From Bradyrhizobium uaiense (GTDB lineage Bacteria > Pseudomonadota > Alphaproteobacteria > Rhizobiales > Xanthobacteraceae), in NCBI RefSeq assembly GCF_010811875.1, contig NZ_VKHP01000001.1, positions 1 to 64,000 of the forward strand: a DNA stretch of 64,000 bases, in the 5' to 3' direction. Position 1 is the first letter of the stretch. Each line of letters begins with the position of its first letter. The position numbers and the translations under genes were made by a program. A model generated the notes under the pieces. That model ran no database searches. It was not told the DNA's origin and saw only the letters and a list, made by a program, of their open reading frames with translations. Below, in pieces: positions 38,133 through 46,620 of this stretch.

Positions 38133-40184
38133 ATGGAGAGCTGGTTGTTGTGCCTAGGAATAAGTGGTGGTCTTGACAGAATCTATGAAAGCTCGCCGGA
38201 GTTGCCGAGTACATTTCTTCACGATGGCGCTGCGGTTCTTGTGCAGGATGGCCGCGTGATTGCTGCCGTCGAAGAGGAGCGCCTCAACCGCGTCAAGCAC
38301 TCCAACAAGTTGCCGAGCAACTCCATCCGATACTGCCTTTCTACCGCAGGAGTTGAGCTCGGCGAGATCGACCGTATCGCGTTCTACGCGACTGAAGCCT
38401 ACTGCAATACAATGCTCGAGCGTCTTTCTGTTTCCAAGCCCGTTCCGTTGGACGCCAAACTGTTGATGCGCCAGCTGCTGGCACGGGAGTTCGACGCCGA
38501 GATCGATCCGTCGCGGCTTTCCTTCGTAAATCACCACGAAGCGCATGCCGTGAGCGCGTTTGCCATGTCGGGGTTCGAACAAAGTCTCATTTTTACGATC
38601 GACGGTAGTGGCGATTTTCTCTCCGGCTTATTGGCGGTGGGGTCTGGCATCGAAATTGCGCAACTTGCAAGCTTCCCGGAACGTAACTCCCTGGGGCTGT
38701 TCTATCTCGAGACGATCCGATATCTCGGCTACGGGTTGTTCGACGAGTACAAAGTGATGGGGCTTGCCCCGTATGGCGATCCCGCTCCCTATCGCGAACT
38801 CTTCGCGCAGTTCTACGAGTTGTTGGACAAGGGTGGCTATCGCGTTCACCTGGATCGGATCGCTCCGGCCCTGGTCCGCCACATCGAGGTTCGGCGAAAC
38901 GGAATGCCATTCACCCAACAACATCGAGATGTCAGCGCTTCGCTGCAGGAGGCGCTGGAGCGGATCGTGTTTCACATCCTGCGGCACCATCGTGAAGCGA
39001 CAGGCATAGCACGCTTGTGCCTGGCTGGAGGGGTAGCCCATAATTGCACGCTGAACGGTAAGCTGCTTTATTCCGGCCTATTTGACGAGATTTTTGTTCA
39101 ACCCGCGGCGCACGACGCCGGTTGCGCGCTCGGCGCTGCATTGATCGTGTCAAATGAGCTGGGCAGGCCGGCGCCGCGCGAGCGACTGCCGGACGTTTAT
39201 TGGGGGCCCGATCTCGGCAATGAGCAAGCCGTGGAGCGTGAGCTCAACGCATGGTCTGGCCACCTCGACATTCAACGAAGTGATGACATAGCATCCAGTG
39301 CGGCAGACTGGATGGCAAATGGCGCTGTAATCGGCTGGGTTCAGGGCCGCTCTGAGTTCGGCCCACGCGCGCTTGGTAACCGCAGCATTCTTGCGGACCC
39401 GCGGCCAGCCGATAACAAGAATCGAATTAACGAGATGGTCAAAAAGCGCGAGAGTTATCGTCCGTTTGCGCCGTCTGTACTGGTTGAGCATGCGAGCGAG
39501 TTCTTCGAGCTTCCAGGCGGCACGAGGGAGCTGCCGTTCATGAACTTTGTGGTTCGCGTGCGTGAAGCCCAGCGTAGCGTGCTCGGTGCGATCACGCACG
39601 TTGACGGGACCGCTCGGCTGCAAACGGTGTCGCGCGAGACAAACCCCGCTTATTGGGATTTAATCAACGAGTTCAAGAAGCGAACTGGAATACCGATTCT
39701 TCTAAACACGTCGTTTAACAACAATGCCGAGCCGATCGTTGATTCGGTGTCAGACGCGATTGTAACGTTCTTGACGACCGATTTGGACGGACTTGTGGTC
39801 GGGCCGTTCCTGGTCAAGAAGCGGACGGCAACATTGCAGGATTGGAGCGCACTGGGCGTTTCATTGCCACCCTACGCATCGCTTCATCGTGTCCGCTCTC
39901 ACGTAGCGGTAGATCGTCAGGAGACGGTCTGCGAGATCCGCACGGGACATTCCGCCTACGATAGTATGCGCATCTCACATGAGCTTTTCGAGATGTTGAT
40001 GCGGGTCGAGGGCGAGGCGTCGCTCGGCTGGCTGCTCGACGCAACCATGCTGGGCCAGGCCAAGCGTGAAGATCTCGTGAAGGAATTGCGGCTCGTGTGG
40101 GAGCTGCGAGGCATTCGTCTGCATCCGCCGCACGCGGCCTGTGACCGCAATAAGTGTAAAGCAAAACATATCCGTAACTTATGA
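38133..40184 (+). CDS. nolO: NolO, Nod factor carbamoyltransferase
   Basis: 683 residues from the ATG at 38133 (MESWLLCLGISGGLDRIYES); the frame is open 30 codons further back. A second NodU-family member: HDGAAVLVQDGRVIAAVEEERLNRVKHSN, VNHHEAHAVSAFAMSGF, TIDGSGD, a VMGLAPYGDP block, LAGGVAHNCTLNGKL and EFGPRALGNRSILADPRP. The NolO group adds a carbamoyl to a different hydroxyl of the terminal sugar than NodU. It carries about 100 extra residues at the C-terminus compared with NodU, also usual for NolO. Confidence 0.94.
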   Translation: MESWLLCLGISGGLDRIYESSPELPSTFLHDGAAVLVQDGRVIAAVEEERLNRVKHSNKLPSNSIRYCLSTAGVELGEIDRIAFYATEAYCNTMLERLSVSKPVPLDAKLLMRQLLAREFDAEIDPSRLSFVNHHEAHAVSAFAMSGFEQSLIFTIDGSGDFLSGLLAVGSGIEIAQLASFPERNSLGLFYLETIRYLGYGLFDEYKVMGLAPYGDPAPYRELFAQFYELLDKGGYRVHLDRIAPALVRHIEVRRNGMPFTQQHRDVSASLQEALERIVFHILRHHREATGIARLCLAGGVAHNCTLNGKLLYSGLFDEIFVQPAAHDAGCALGAALIVSNELGRPAPRERLPDVYWGPDLGNEQAVERELNAWSGHLDIQRSDDIASSAADWMANGAVIGWVQGRSEFGPRALGNRSILADPRPADNKNRINEMVKKRESYRPFAPSVLVEHASEFFELPGGTRELPFMNFVVRVREAQRSVLGAITHVDGTARLQTVSRETNPAYWDLINEFKKRTGIPILLNTSFNNNAEPIVDSVSDAIVTFLTTDLDGLVVGPFLVKKRTATLQDWSALGVSLPPYASLHRVRSHVAVDRQETVCEIRTGHSAYDSMRISHELFEMLMRVEGEASLGWLLDATMLGQAKREDLVKELRLVWELRGIRLHPPHAACDRNKCKAKHIRNL

Positions 40185-40461
40185 GCGTGGCCATGCCTAT
40201 GCCTGCATGTGAGGAGGCCAGGCCGTCCGACGCACGGAGGGGGCATCGGGCATCCGGCTGAAATCGGCACGTCGCCGCAACGCCGCTCAAGAAAAGACGG
40301 AAAGTGTTGCGGGATCTCGGCGCATCACGGATAGCACTGATATGAAGTTCTACCGACGCAGCTCGCCGGCACCGCAATTTCAGACCGCGACGTCGGACGA
40401 GATGATACATGAGATGTCTGCCATGGCGTCTTTTGTCCAACCAGGAGCCCGGGAGGAGGCC
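40185..40461 (+). other. Interval between nolO and nodZ
   Basis: The nodZ frame is open from 40342, but the ribosome binding site and family length favour a start at 40462. No separate promoter or nod box was seen here. Confidence 0.4.
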
Positions 40462-41448
40462 ATGCAGAGCGGTTCGAAGAATGATAGGTTCGTAGTTTCC
40501 CGACGACGTACGGGATTCGGCGACTGCCTGTGGTCGCTGGCGGCTGCTTGGCGTTTTGCACAGCGGACCGGGCGGAACCTGGTCATCGATTGGCGGGGGT
40601 CTTGTTATCTCGACCAGCCGTTCATCAATGCCTTTCCAGTGTTCTTTGAACCAGTTCAGGACATTGCCGGCGTACGGGTGATTTGCGACGACCAGATCAA
40701 TCAGCGCTCGTTTCCAGGACCATTCTTCCCGAGTTGGTGGAACAAGCCATCGATCGACTGCGTCTATCGGCCGGACGAGCAAATTTTCCGAGAGCGCGAC
40801 GAACTAGATCAATTGTTTCAAAGCCAGCAAGACAGCGATGCGAACACTGTCGTTTGTGACGCCTGCCTGATGTGGCGCTGCGATCAAGAAGCAGAACGAG
40901 AAATCTTTCGGAGCATTAAACCGCGCCCTGAGAGTCAGGCCCGGATCGATGCCATTTATCGCGAGCACTTTGAGCCATACAGTATGATCGGCATTCATGT
41001 TCGACACGGCAACGGCGAGGACATTATGGGGCATGCTCCGTATTGGACCGATCCGGAGCGCGCCCTGCGACAGGTCTGTAATGCGATTGAAAGGGCCAAG
41101 GCGTTGCCGCACACAAAACCCGTGAGGGCGTTCCTGTGCACGGACAGCGCGCACGTCCTCGAGCAGGTTTCGGCGATATTTCCTGATGTTTTCACGATTC
41201 CCAAGCGCTTCAAGCCGCCTCAGGCCGGACCGTTGCACAGCGGGGCGCTCGGAGCCGAGGGCGGCTTTGCCGCCCTTACCGAAATGTATCTCCTTGCGCG
41301 GTGCGACACTGCAATTCGTTTTCCTCCGACAAGCGCTTTCACACGCTATGCACGCCTGTTTGCGCCACGCGTCATAGAGTTCGACCTCAACGATCCGGGC
41401 CGACTAATCTTGATTGAAGAAGCCTCCCAAGAGGTCGTGACGGCATGA
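40462..41448 (+). CDS. nodZ: NodZ, alpha-1,6-fucosyltransferase of Nod factor
   Basis: 328 residues from the ATG at 40462, with GGAGGAGG 3-10 bases upstream. With this start the catalytic arginine of the HVRHGNGED motif is residue 181, matching the family numbering (Arg182) within one. Other family segments are VVSRRRTGFGDCLWSLAAAW, TLIDWRG-like VIDWRGSCYLD, FLCTDSAHVLEQV and GGFAALTEMYLLARCDTAIRFPPTSAFTRYA. NodZ adds L-fucose from GDP-fucose to the reducing-end GlcNAc, a modification typical of Bradyrhizobium Nod factors. It ends in ATGA, overlapping a small downstream ORF. Confidence 0.95.
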   Translation: MQSGSKNDRFVVSRRRTGFGDCLWSLAAAWRFAQRTGRNLVIDWRGSCYLDQPFINAFPVFFEPVQDIAGVRVICDDQINQRSFPGPFFPSWWNKPSIDCVYRPDEQIFRERDELDQLFQSQQDSDANTVVCDACLMWRCDQEAEREIFRSIKPRPESQARIDAIYREHFEPYSMIGIHVRHGNGEDIMGHAPYWTDPERALRQVCNAIERAKALPHTKPVRAFLCTDSAHVLEQVSAIFPDVFTIPKRFKPPQAGPLHSGALGAEGGFAALTEMYLLARCDTAIRFPPTSAFTRYARLFAPRVIEFDLNDPGRLILIEEASQEVVTA

Positions 41449-41627
41449 ACGTCGTAGCTTGCCTCATTGATCTGATGGCCGCTCTTTGCATCAAAAAGTG
41501 CTATCACGTGTTTTCAGGGCGTAAAATCGTTGGCGAAGTGGCCGCTGGCAGCGAGGTTACCCTGGAGGACGCTAATCCTCGGGAGTGCGAAGCTCAACGT
41601 CGATCAACAATTGCCCCGCCGCGCTAA
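41445..41627 (+). CDS. Small ORF coupled to nodZ, unknown
   Basis: 60 residues. Its ATG overlaps the nodZ stop (ATGA), a standard sign of translational coupling. The product starts with a hydrophobic stretch containing cysteines (MNVVACLIDLMAALCIKKCY) and then a hydrophilic tail. It is not one of the known fucose genes (nolK, noeL). It could be a chance overlap. Confidence 0.3.
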   Translation: MNVVACLIDLMAALCIKKCYHVFSGRKIVGEVAAGSEVTLEDANPRECEAQRRSTIAPPR

Positions 41628-42527
41628 AAAGGTGCGCGCCAATCTCCGTCTTCGCCTCGCGCGAACCTTGGGAATTCGGCTTCCTGACGTCGGACAAGGC
41701 TGCGCTCCCATATCACCGCGGCCGACGTTAGACGGGATGGTATGCATTGATGCTTGCTCCTCGGGAGGTCGAGCAGCGCCATGCTCTGAAAAATGAGCCA
41801 ACAGTGCCTCCTTTCCAGGACCTCGAAGGCGCGGGTGTGGCTTGCGACAGTCTGATGCCAGGAGCTTTCCGCCGTTGGCAGCTGAAGTGTAGGACGTAGA
41901 AGGTGCTGGCCCGCTGAGCGCGCATCTTCGTCTTCCGCGGTCGCCGGAGCGATCTTGTGAAGGTGTCTGGCACGCGTGGCAGGGAGTATACTTGTTCACC
42001 AAAAGGCTAGGGAGAAGGAAGAATCATCGGGACATCGGTCGCGGGTGAACCGGAAACGATCTCTCCGGCGTAGCTGAACTATCTGTTGGCCAGGATCGAT
42101 TGGCGCAACGGCCCTCAAGGCCGTCTGCCGCTCGCTCGCCCAACTGACGCAGGCGCGACCGGGGACGCCGTTCAGACAATCAGCGCACCGGCTCACGATA
42201 CGCGAAAGGAATTCGCGGCGATGTGCGACTGTCAAACGGGCCAGTGCGTGACAGGTCGGGCAGCTGTAGGGAATCGGACGTGCCAGGATGATAACGTCAG
42301 TTTCGGATCGCTGAACGGCGCGGCTAACAGGCCTGACCGTACCGACCGATCGTTGCTCCGCGACAAATGCTGCCCAGCTGTCGGATTCGCGGTTGCGCAA
42401 GCAGGAAAGAGCGCGCGCTTCCAGGCCCGTATCCATCCAGGCGAGCGCGTGGTTCCGACATTTTTGTTGCTAACATGCCATTGTTGTCGCAAAGCGAATG
42501 CGCCGTTGCGAACCTGCCAAGCGTTCT
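41628..42527. other. Intergenic between nodZ and fixR
   Basis: Frames are open on both strands, including the fixR frame which stays open back to 42086, but composition and the placing of the fixR promoter at 42573 argue against a gene. A TGGCACGCGTGGCA motif near 41965 was considered as a sigma54 site and rejected for its spacing. Confidence 0.35.
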
Positions 42528-42542
42528 GCGACACCAGGCCGC
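42528..42542 (+). promoter_or_regulatory. RegR-box-like upstream activating site of fixR-nifA
   Basis: GCGACACCAGGCCGC matches the RegR box (GNGRCRTTNNGNCGC) at all defined positions except the two T. It is centred about 63 bases upstream of the predicted start site, near the known activating site of the fixR-nifA operon in B. japonicum, where RegR binds. Confidence 0.55.
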
Positions 42543-42572
42543 AAAGCCGGAGCGGCGTTGCCTCAGTTATGG

Positions 42573-42587
42573 TGGCCCAATTCCTGC
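42573..42587 (+). promoter_or_regulatory. Sigma54 (-24/-12) promoter of fixR-nifA
   Basis: TGGCCC-AATTC-CTGC has GG at 42574-42575 and GC at 42586-42587 with exactly 10 bases between, the fixed geometry of RpoN promoters. Transcription would start near 42598, 28 bases before the fixR GTG. Confidence 0.7.
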
Positions 42588-42625
42588 TTGGAGTGCGCGA
42601 GCACGCAACAGGAGAGGAGGTGGGC

Positions 42626-43462
42626 GTGGGTCTCGATTTGCCAAATGACGATCTGATCCCGAGCCCGCTGCTGGCGATGCACTCGACTTGTCCGTTTCAT
42701 GCCGATAAAGCCGGCGTGCATCGAGGAGAAGGGAAGACGATGCTTCTAACCGGCGCATCGCGCGGAATTGGTCACGCTACTGCCAAGCTGTTTTCAGAAG
42801 CCGGCTGGCGTATCATTTCTTGCGCGCGCCAGCCGTTCGACGGCGAGCGCTGCCCGTGGGAATCAGGGAACGAGGATCATGTCCAGATCGACCTCAGCGA
42901 CCATCGAATGCTGCCGCGCGCGGTGAGCGAGGTGAAGAAACGTTTGAGCGGCGGAGTGTTGCACGCCCTGGTGAATAATGCCGGGATTTCGCCGAAAACA
43001 CCTAATGGGGATCGGCTAACGTCCTTGACGACGTCCACCGAGACTTGGATGAGGGTCTTTCATCTCAATCTCGTGGCTCCGATCCTGCTGGCGCAGGGTT
43101 TGTTTGACGAGCTGAGAGCTGGGTCAGGATCGATCGTCAATGTGACTTCGATCGCCGGATCGAAGGTGCATCCGTTTGCTGGAAGTGCCTATGCGACGTC
43201 GAAGGCGGCGCTTGCAAGTCTCACACGCGAAATGGCACATGATTACGCGCCGCACGGCATTCGTGTGAATGCGATCGCTCCCGGCGAAATCGGGACGGAC
43301 ATGTTGTCGCCCGAAACCGCAGCGCGTCTTGTGCCCACTATCCCGCTGCGCAGAGTGGGAACGCCCGATGAGGTGGCCAAGGTCATCTTCTTCCTGTGCT
43401 CAGATGCTGCGAGCTACGTCACGGGAGCCGAGCTGCCGATCAACGGTGGGCAACATCTGTGA
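42626..43462 (+). CDS. fixR: FixR, short-chain dehydrogenase/reductase
   Basis: 278 residues from the GTG at 42626, chosen because GGAGAGGAGG lies 6 bases before it and because 278 residues is the length known for FixR. It is a classical SDR: TGASRGIGHA (NAD(P)-binding), NNAG, ITS-type NVTSIAG, and the YATSK catalytic pair, then VNAIAPGEIGTDM. Its substrate is unknown; it is the first gene of the fixR-nifA operon in Bradyrhizobium and is dispensable for fixation. The upstream 180 open codons in the same frame precede the promoter and are not part of the gene. Confidence 0.95.
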   Translation: MGLDLPNDDLIPSPLLAMHSTCPFHADKAGVHRGEGKTMLLTGASRGIGHATAKLFSEAGWRIISCARQPFDGERCPWESGNEDHVQIDLSDHRMLPRAVSEVKKRLSGGVLHALVNNAGISPKTPNGDRLTSLTTSTETWMRVFHLNLVAPILLAQGLFDELRAGSGSIVNVTSIAGSKVHPFAGSAYATSKAALASLTREMAHDYAPHGIRVNAIAPGEIGTDMLSPETAARLVPTIPLRRVGTPDEVAKVIFFLCSDAASYVTGAELPINGGQHL

Positions 43463-43638
43463 TCGGCCTCGCCTTGCGAGGCAGCTGACTTGAGCTGCAG
43501 CAGTGGAACGTGCGTTCTACGCTGACGTCGGGCATCCATTCCGCAAAAGAAACGCACTGAAAGTTTATCGTCGTGCCACGAAAAGCTGTTACGCTTCTAC
43601 GGCGTCTCGTCAACACTTGGCCCTAGATCGAGAATGAC
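43463..43638 (+). other. fixR-nifA intergenic spacer
   Basis: A 176-base spacer inside the operon. No terminator or clear second promoter was identified. Confidence 0.4.
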
Positions 43639-45465
43639 ATGCCTAACGAAGCTCGCAAACCAGAACAAGTCGCCAGGGAGGATGATCAAAACAACGGAGA
43701 CCGCCTCATGCTGCATATCGCTTCCGCACGCGAAAGGCCTGCCTCAGAAGTGGAGCCGCAACACGAGCTCTCCGTCGAGCCATTGCGCGAGAGCGCACTG
43801 ACCGGCATCTTCGAAATATCGAAGATACTGACCGCTCCTTGCCGGCTTGAAGTCACCTTGGCCCAAGTTCTCGAGCTTCTGCAATCGTTTGTGCAGATGC
43901 GACACGGCATCGTCTCACTGTTCGACGATGACGGGATGCCAGACATCACCGTGGGCGACGGCTGGAGCGAAGGCAGCGACGAACGGTACCGGATGCGCTT
44001 GCCCCGGAAGGCGATCAACCAAATCGTCGCGGAGAACCGGCCTCTTGTCGCCGAGGATGTGTCAGCCGAGCCGGCATTCAGCGCTGCCGACCTCGAGGTG
44101 CTGGGCGCCTCGGATAATACACCCGTCTCGTTCATCGGAGTGCCAATTCGCATCGACCCCAAGGTCGTGGGTACGCTGACAGTCGACCGTATCCGCGACG
44201 AAAGGTCGAGTCTCCGGCTCGATCACGACACACGGCTGCTTGCCATGATCGCCAATTTGGTGGGACAGACAGTGAAGCTGCACCGCTTGTTCGCCTGCGA
44301 CCGCGAACGGCTGATGGTGGAGAAGGACCGGCTACAAAAGCAATTGTTCGAGCTTAGGCAGCCTGCACGGGATCGTAAGAAGGTCCACGTTCATGGCATC
44401 ATTGGCGACAGCCCGGCGCTCCGTGGGCTTCTCGAGAAGATCGCGATCGTAGCCAAATCGAACAGCACGGTTCTATTGCGCGGTGAATCCGGGACCGGAA
44501 AGGAACTGGTAGCCAAAGCTATTCACGAGTCGTCACCTCGAGCCAAGCGGCCCTTCGTCAAACTGAATTGCGCGGCGCTGCCTGAGACGGTCCTGGAGTC
44601 CGAATTGTTTGGCTATGAAAAAGGTGCCTTCACCGGCGCGTTCAGCTCGCGCAAGGGGCGCTTCGAGCTTGCTGACAAAGGGACACTATTTCTAGACGAG
44701 ATCGGCGAGATTTCGGCGCCGTTCCAGGCGAAATTGCTGCGAGTTCTGCAAGAGCAGGAGTTCGAGCGCGTCGGCAGCAACCAGACCATCAAGGTCGATG
44801 TTCGTGTCATAGCGGCGACCAACAGGAACCTGGAAGAGGCCGTAGCAAAGAGCGAGTTTCGCGCAGACCTTTACTATCGGATCAGCGTCGTTCCTTTGCT
44901 CCTGCCGCCGCTGCGTGAGCGGCGCAGTGATATTCCGCTGCTGGCCAGCGAGTTTCTCAGGAACTTCAATAACGAGAACGGGCGTACGCTGACCTTGGAT
45001 GCGAGCGCGATTGATGTGCTGATGAATTGCGGCTTTCCCGGAAATGTCCGAGAGCTCGAAAACTGCATTCAGCGCACGGCGACGCTGTCCGCCGGGCCAG
45101 CGATCGTGAGAAATGATTTCGCTTGTTGCCACGGCCAATGTCTTTCCGCCATGCTGTGGAAAAGTACATCGGAGGAGATGATCATGCCGGCGGTCCCGAC
45201 CACGCCGGTACTGGCTAAGTCGATCACTCCGCTACCTGAAGCGACCGCGCCGGCTCCGCCAGGCGGCAGCGAGTTGGCCTCGCTGGCTGCTCCTCCCGGC
45301 ACGGTCCTCGTAAGTGGCGCGAAGATCGCCGATCGCGAGCGAGTCATTGCAGCCATGGAAAAATCTGGATGGGTGCAGGCAAAAGCAGCGCGCTTGCTAG
45401 GGCTAACGCCGCGTCAGATTGGTTACGCGTTGAGGAAATACGGAATCGAGATCAAGCGGTTTTGA
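43639..45465 (+). CDS. nifA: NifA, sigma54-dependent activator of nitrogen fixation
   Basis: 608 residues. A GAF domain (about 55-210) is followed by an AAA+ domain with Walker A GESGTGKE, the sigma54-contact loop GAFTGA, LFLDEIGEIS, and R-finger ATNRNLEEAV. Between the AAA+ and DNA-binding parts is a linker with the cysteines of the oxygen-sensitive NifA class (CIQRTATLS...ACCHGQC), the Cys-x4-Cys-type motif that makes rhizobial NifA inactive in oxygen. The C-terminal helix-turn-helix (VQAKAARLLGLTPRQIGYALRKYGI) recognises TGT-N10-ACA. It activates nif and fix promoters under low oxygen. Confidence 0.97.
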   Translation: MPNEARKPEQVAREDDQNNGDRLMLHIASARERPASEVEPQHELSVEPLRESALTGIFEISKILTAPCRLEVTLAQVLELLQSFVQMRHGIVSLFDDDGMPDITVGDGWSEGSDERYRMRLPRKAINQIVAENRPLVAEDVSAEPAFSAADLEVLGASDNTPVSFIGVPIRIDPKVVGTLTVDRIRDERSSLRLDHDTRLLAMIANLVGQTVKLHRLFACDRERLMVEKDRLQKQLFELRQPARDRKKVHVHGIIGDSPALRGLLEKIAIVAKSNSTVLLRGESGTGKELVAKAIHESSPRAKRPFVKLNCAALPETVLESELFGYEKGAFTGAFSSRKGRFELADKGTLFLDEIGEISAPFQAKLLRVLQEQEFERVGSNQTIKVDVRVIAATNRNLEEAVAKSEFRADLYYRISVVPLLLPPLRERRSDIPLLASEFLRNFNNENGRTLTLDASAIDVLMNCGFPGNVRELENCIQRTATLSAGPAIVRNDFACCHGQCLSAMLWKSTSEEMIMPAVPTTPVLAKSITPLPEATAPAPPGGSELASLAAPPGTVLVSGAKIADRERVIAAMEKSGWVQAKAARLLGLTPRQIGYALRKYGIEIKRF

Positions 45466-45596
45466 GCGCAAGGATCTTGGCGTCACTTGCCTGACGTGCC
45501 CGGCGGCGGCACGGCGCTGTCGCGGCTTCGACGCATGTCGGTATTCGTCCCTCACAAAACCGCGCCAGGTCGCTCGATCGGCTCCGTCCAGGCCTT

Positions 45597-45612
45597 TGTA
45601 ATGGCGAGCACA
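45597..45612 (+). promoter_or_regulatory. NifA upstream activating site of fixA
   Basis: TGT-N10-ACA (TGT at 45597, ACA at 45610), the NifA consensus, centred about 53 bases before the predicted start site. This is closer than the usual 80-150 bases. Confidence 0.55.
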
Positions 45613-45630
45613 GTCCACGGAGAGTCGCTG

Positions 45631-45646
45631 TGGTACGAGACTTGCT
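45631..45646 (+). promoter_or_regulatory. Sigma54 (-24/-12) promoter of fixA
   Basis: TGGTAC-GAGAC-TTGCT matches the RpoN consensus with exact GG-N10-GC spacing. The predicted transcript starts near 45657, 27 bases before the fixA start. Confidence 0.85.
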
Positions 45647-45683
45647 GTTCTCTTCGCAGTGTCGTAACTTCTGGAGCAACTCC

Positions 45684-46526
45684 GTGCACAATGTCGTCTG
45701 CATCAAACAGGTTCCCGACTCTGCACAGATTCGCGTGCACCCCGTTACCAATACGATCATGCGTCAGGGTGTGCCGACCATCATCAACCCATATGACCTC
45801 TTTGCGCTTGAGGCCGCGCTGGAACTGCGCGATCGGTTTGGCGGCGAAATAACCGTGCTTACAATGGGCCCGCCGTCGGCGGAAGACTCTTTGAGGAAGG
45901 CGCTGACCTATGGCGCCGATCGCGCCGTACTGCTCACCGATCGATGCTTTGCGGGCTCGGACACCCTTGCCACGACGTATGCACTGGCAACAGCCATCCG
46001 AAAGATCGGTAAGGAATATGGCCCGGTAAACCTCATCTTCACGGGCAAGCAGACCATCGACGGCGATACCGCGCAGGTTGGGCCCGGCATCGCAAAGCGC
46101 CTGGGCGTGCTGCAGCTTACCTACGTCGCCAAGGTCAGATCCCTGGATCTCGCCGCACACACAATCGAAGCGGAACGACGTTCCGAAGGTGGTATCCAGG
46201 TCCTGCACACGAGGCTGCCCTGTCTCGTCACCATGCTGGAGGCGACAAACCAGATTCGGCGCGGCGCGATGGCGGATGCCTTACGTGCCGCACGGGCGCC
46301 GATCGTGAAATGGAGCGCGCACGACGCAGGCGTTGAGGACATCTCCAAATGCGGTCTCAAGGGCTCACCGACCGTCGTCAAGCGAGTGTTCGCCCCCTCT
46401 GCACGCGCCGAGAAGGCGGCCTTGGTTGAGGCCACGGAGCAACCCGCGCAGGCGCTGATAGACGCTATTTTCAAGCATCAACCCAAGCTCGAAGCCGATC
46501 TTGCGGTATCAGCCCGTGATGCTTGA
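45684..46526 (+). CDS. fixA: FixA, electron-transfer flavoprotein beta subunit
   Basis: 280 residues from the GTG at 45684 (HNVVCIKQVPDSAQIRVHPV); the open frame starts earlier but includes the promoter. Family marks are NPYDLFALEAALEL, VLTMGPPSAEDSLRKAL, DRCFAGSDTLATTYALA, the LIFTGKQTIDGDTAQVGPGIA block, and LVTMLEATNQIRRG. FixA with FixB forms an ETF that bifurcates electrons from NADH to produce reduced ferredoxin/flavodoxin for nitrogenase. fixBCX are not in this window; in Bradyrhizobium fixA is separate from fixBCX. Confidence 0.96.
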   Translation: MHNVVCIKQVPDSAQIRVHPVTNTIMRQGVPTIINPYDLFALEAALELRDRFGGEITVLTMGPPSAEDSLRKALTYGADRAVLLTDRCFAGSDTLATTYALATAIRKIGKEYGPVNLIFTGKQTIDGDTAQVGPGIAKRLGVLQLTYVAKVRSLDLAAHTIEAERRSEGGIQVLHTRLPCLVTMLEATNQIRRGAMADALRAARAPIVKWSAHDAGVEDISKCGLKGSPTVVKRVFAPSARAEKAALVEATEQPAQALIDAIFKHQPKLEADLAVSARDA

Positions 46527-46620
46527 TCTGGATAGAAGGTCAGTCAGACCAAAACACAAGTCCAGCTTCGAGATGGCGGTGACGACGAGGCGAAACCTGT
46601 CTGCATCCGGGAGCACCATG

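Noticed and set aside
41960-41985. Sigma54 site TGGCACGCGTGGCA upstream of fixR
   Set aside because: GG and GC are 8 bases apart instead of 10, and a site with exact spacing lies much closer to fixR at 42573.
42296-42325. tts-box-like sequence CGTCAGTTTCGGATCGCT
   Set aside because: It needs a one-base deletion to align and the next gene is fixR, not an effector.
42086-42625. Long N-terminal extension of FixR
   Set aside because: It precedes the sigma54 promoter and ribosome binding site, and FixR is 278 residues without it.
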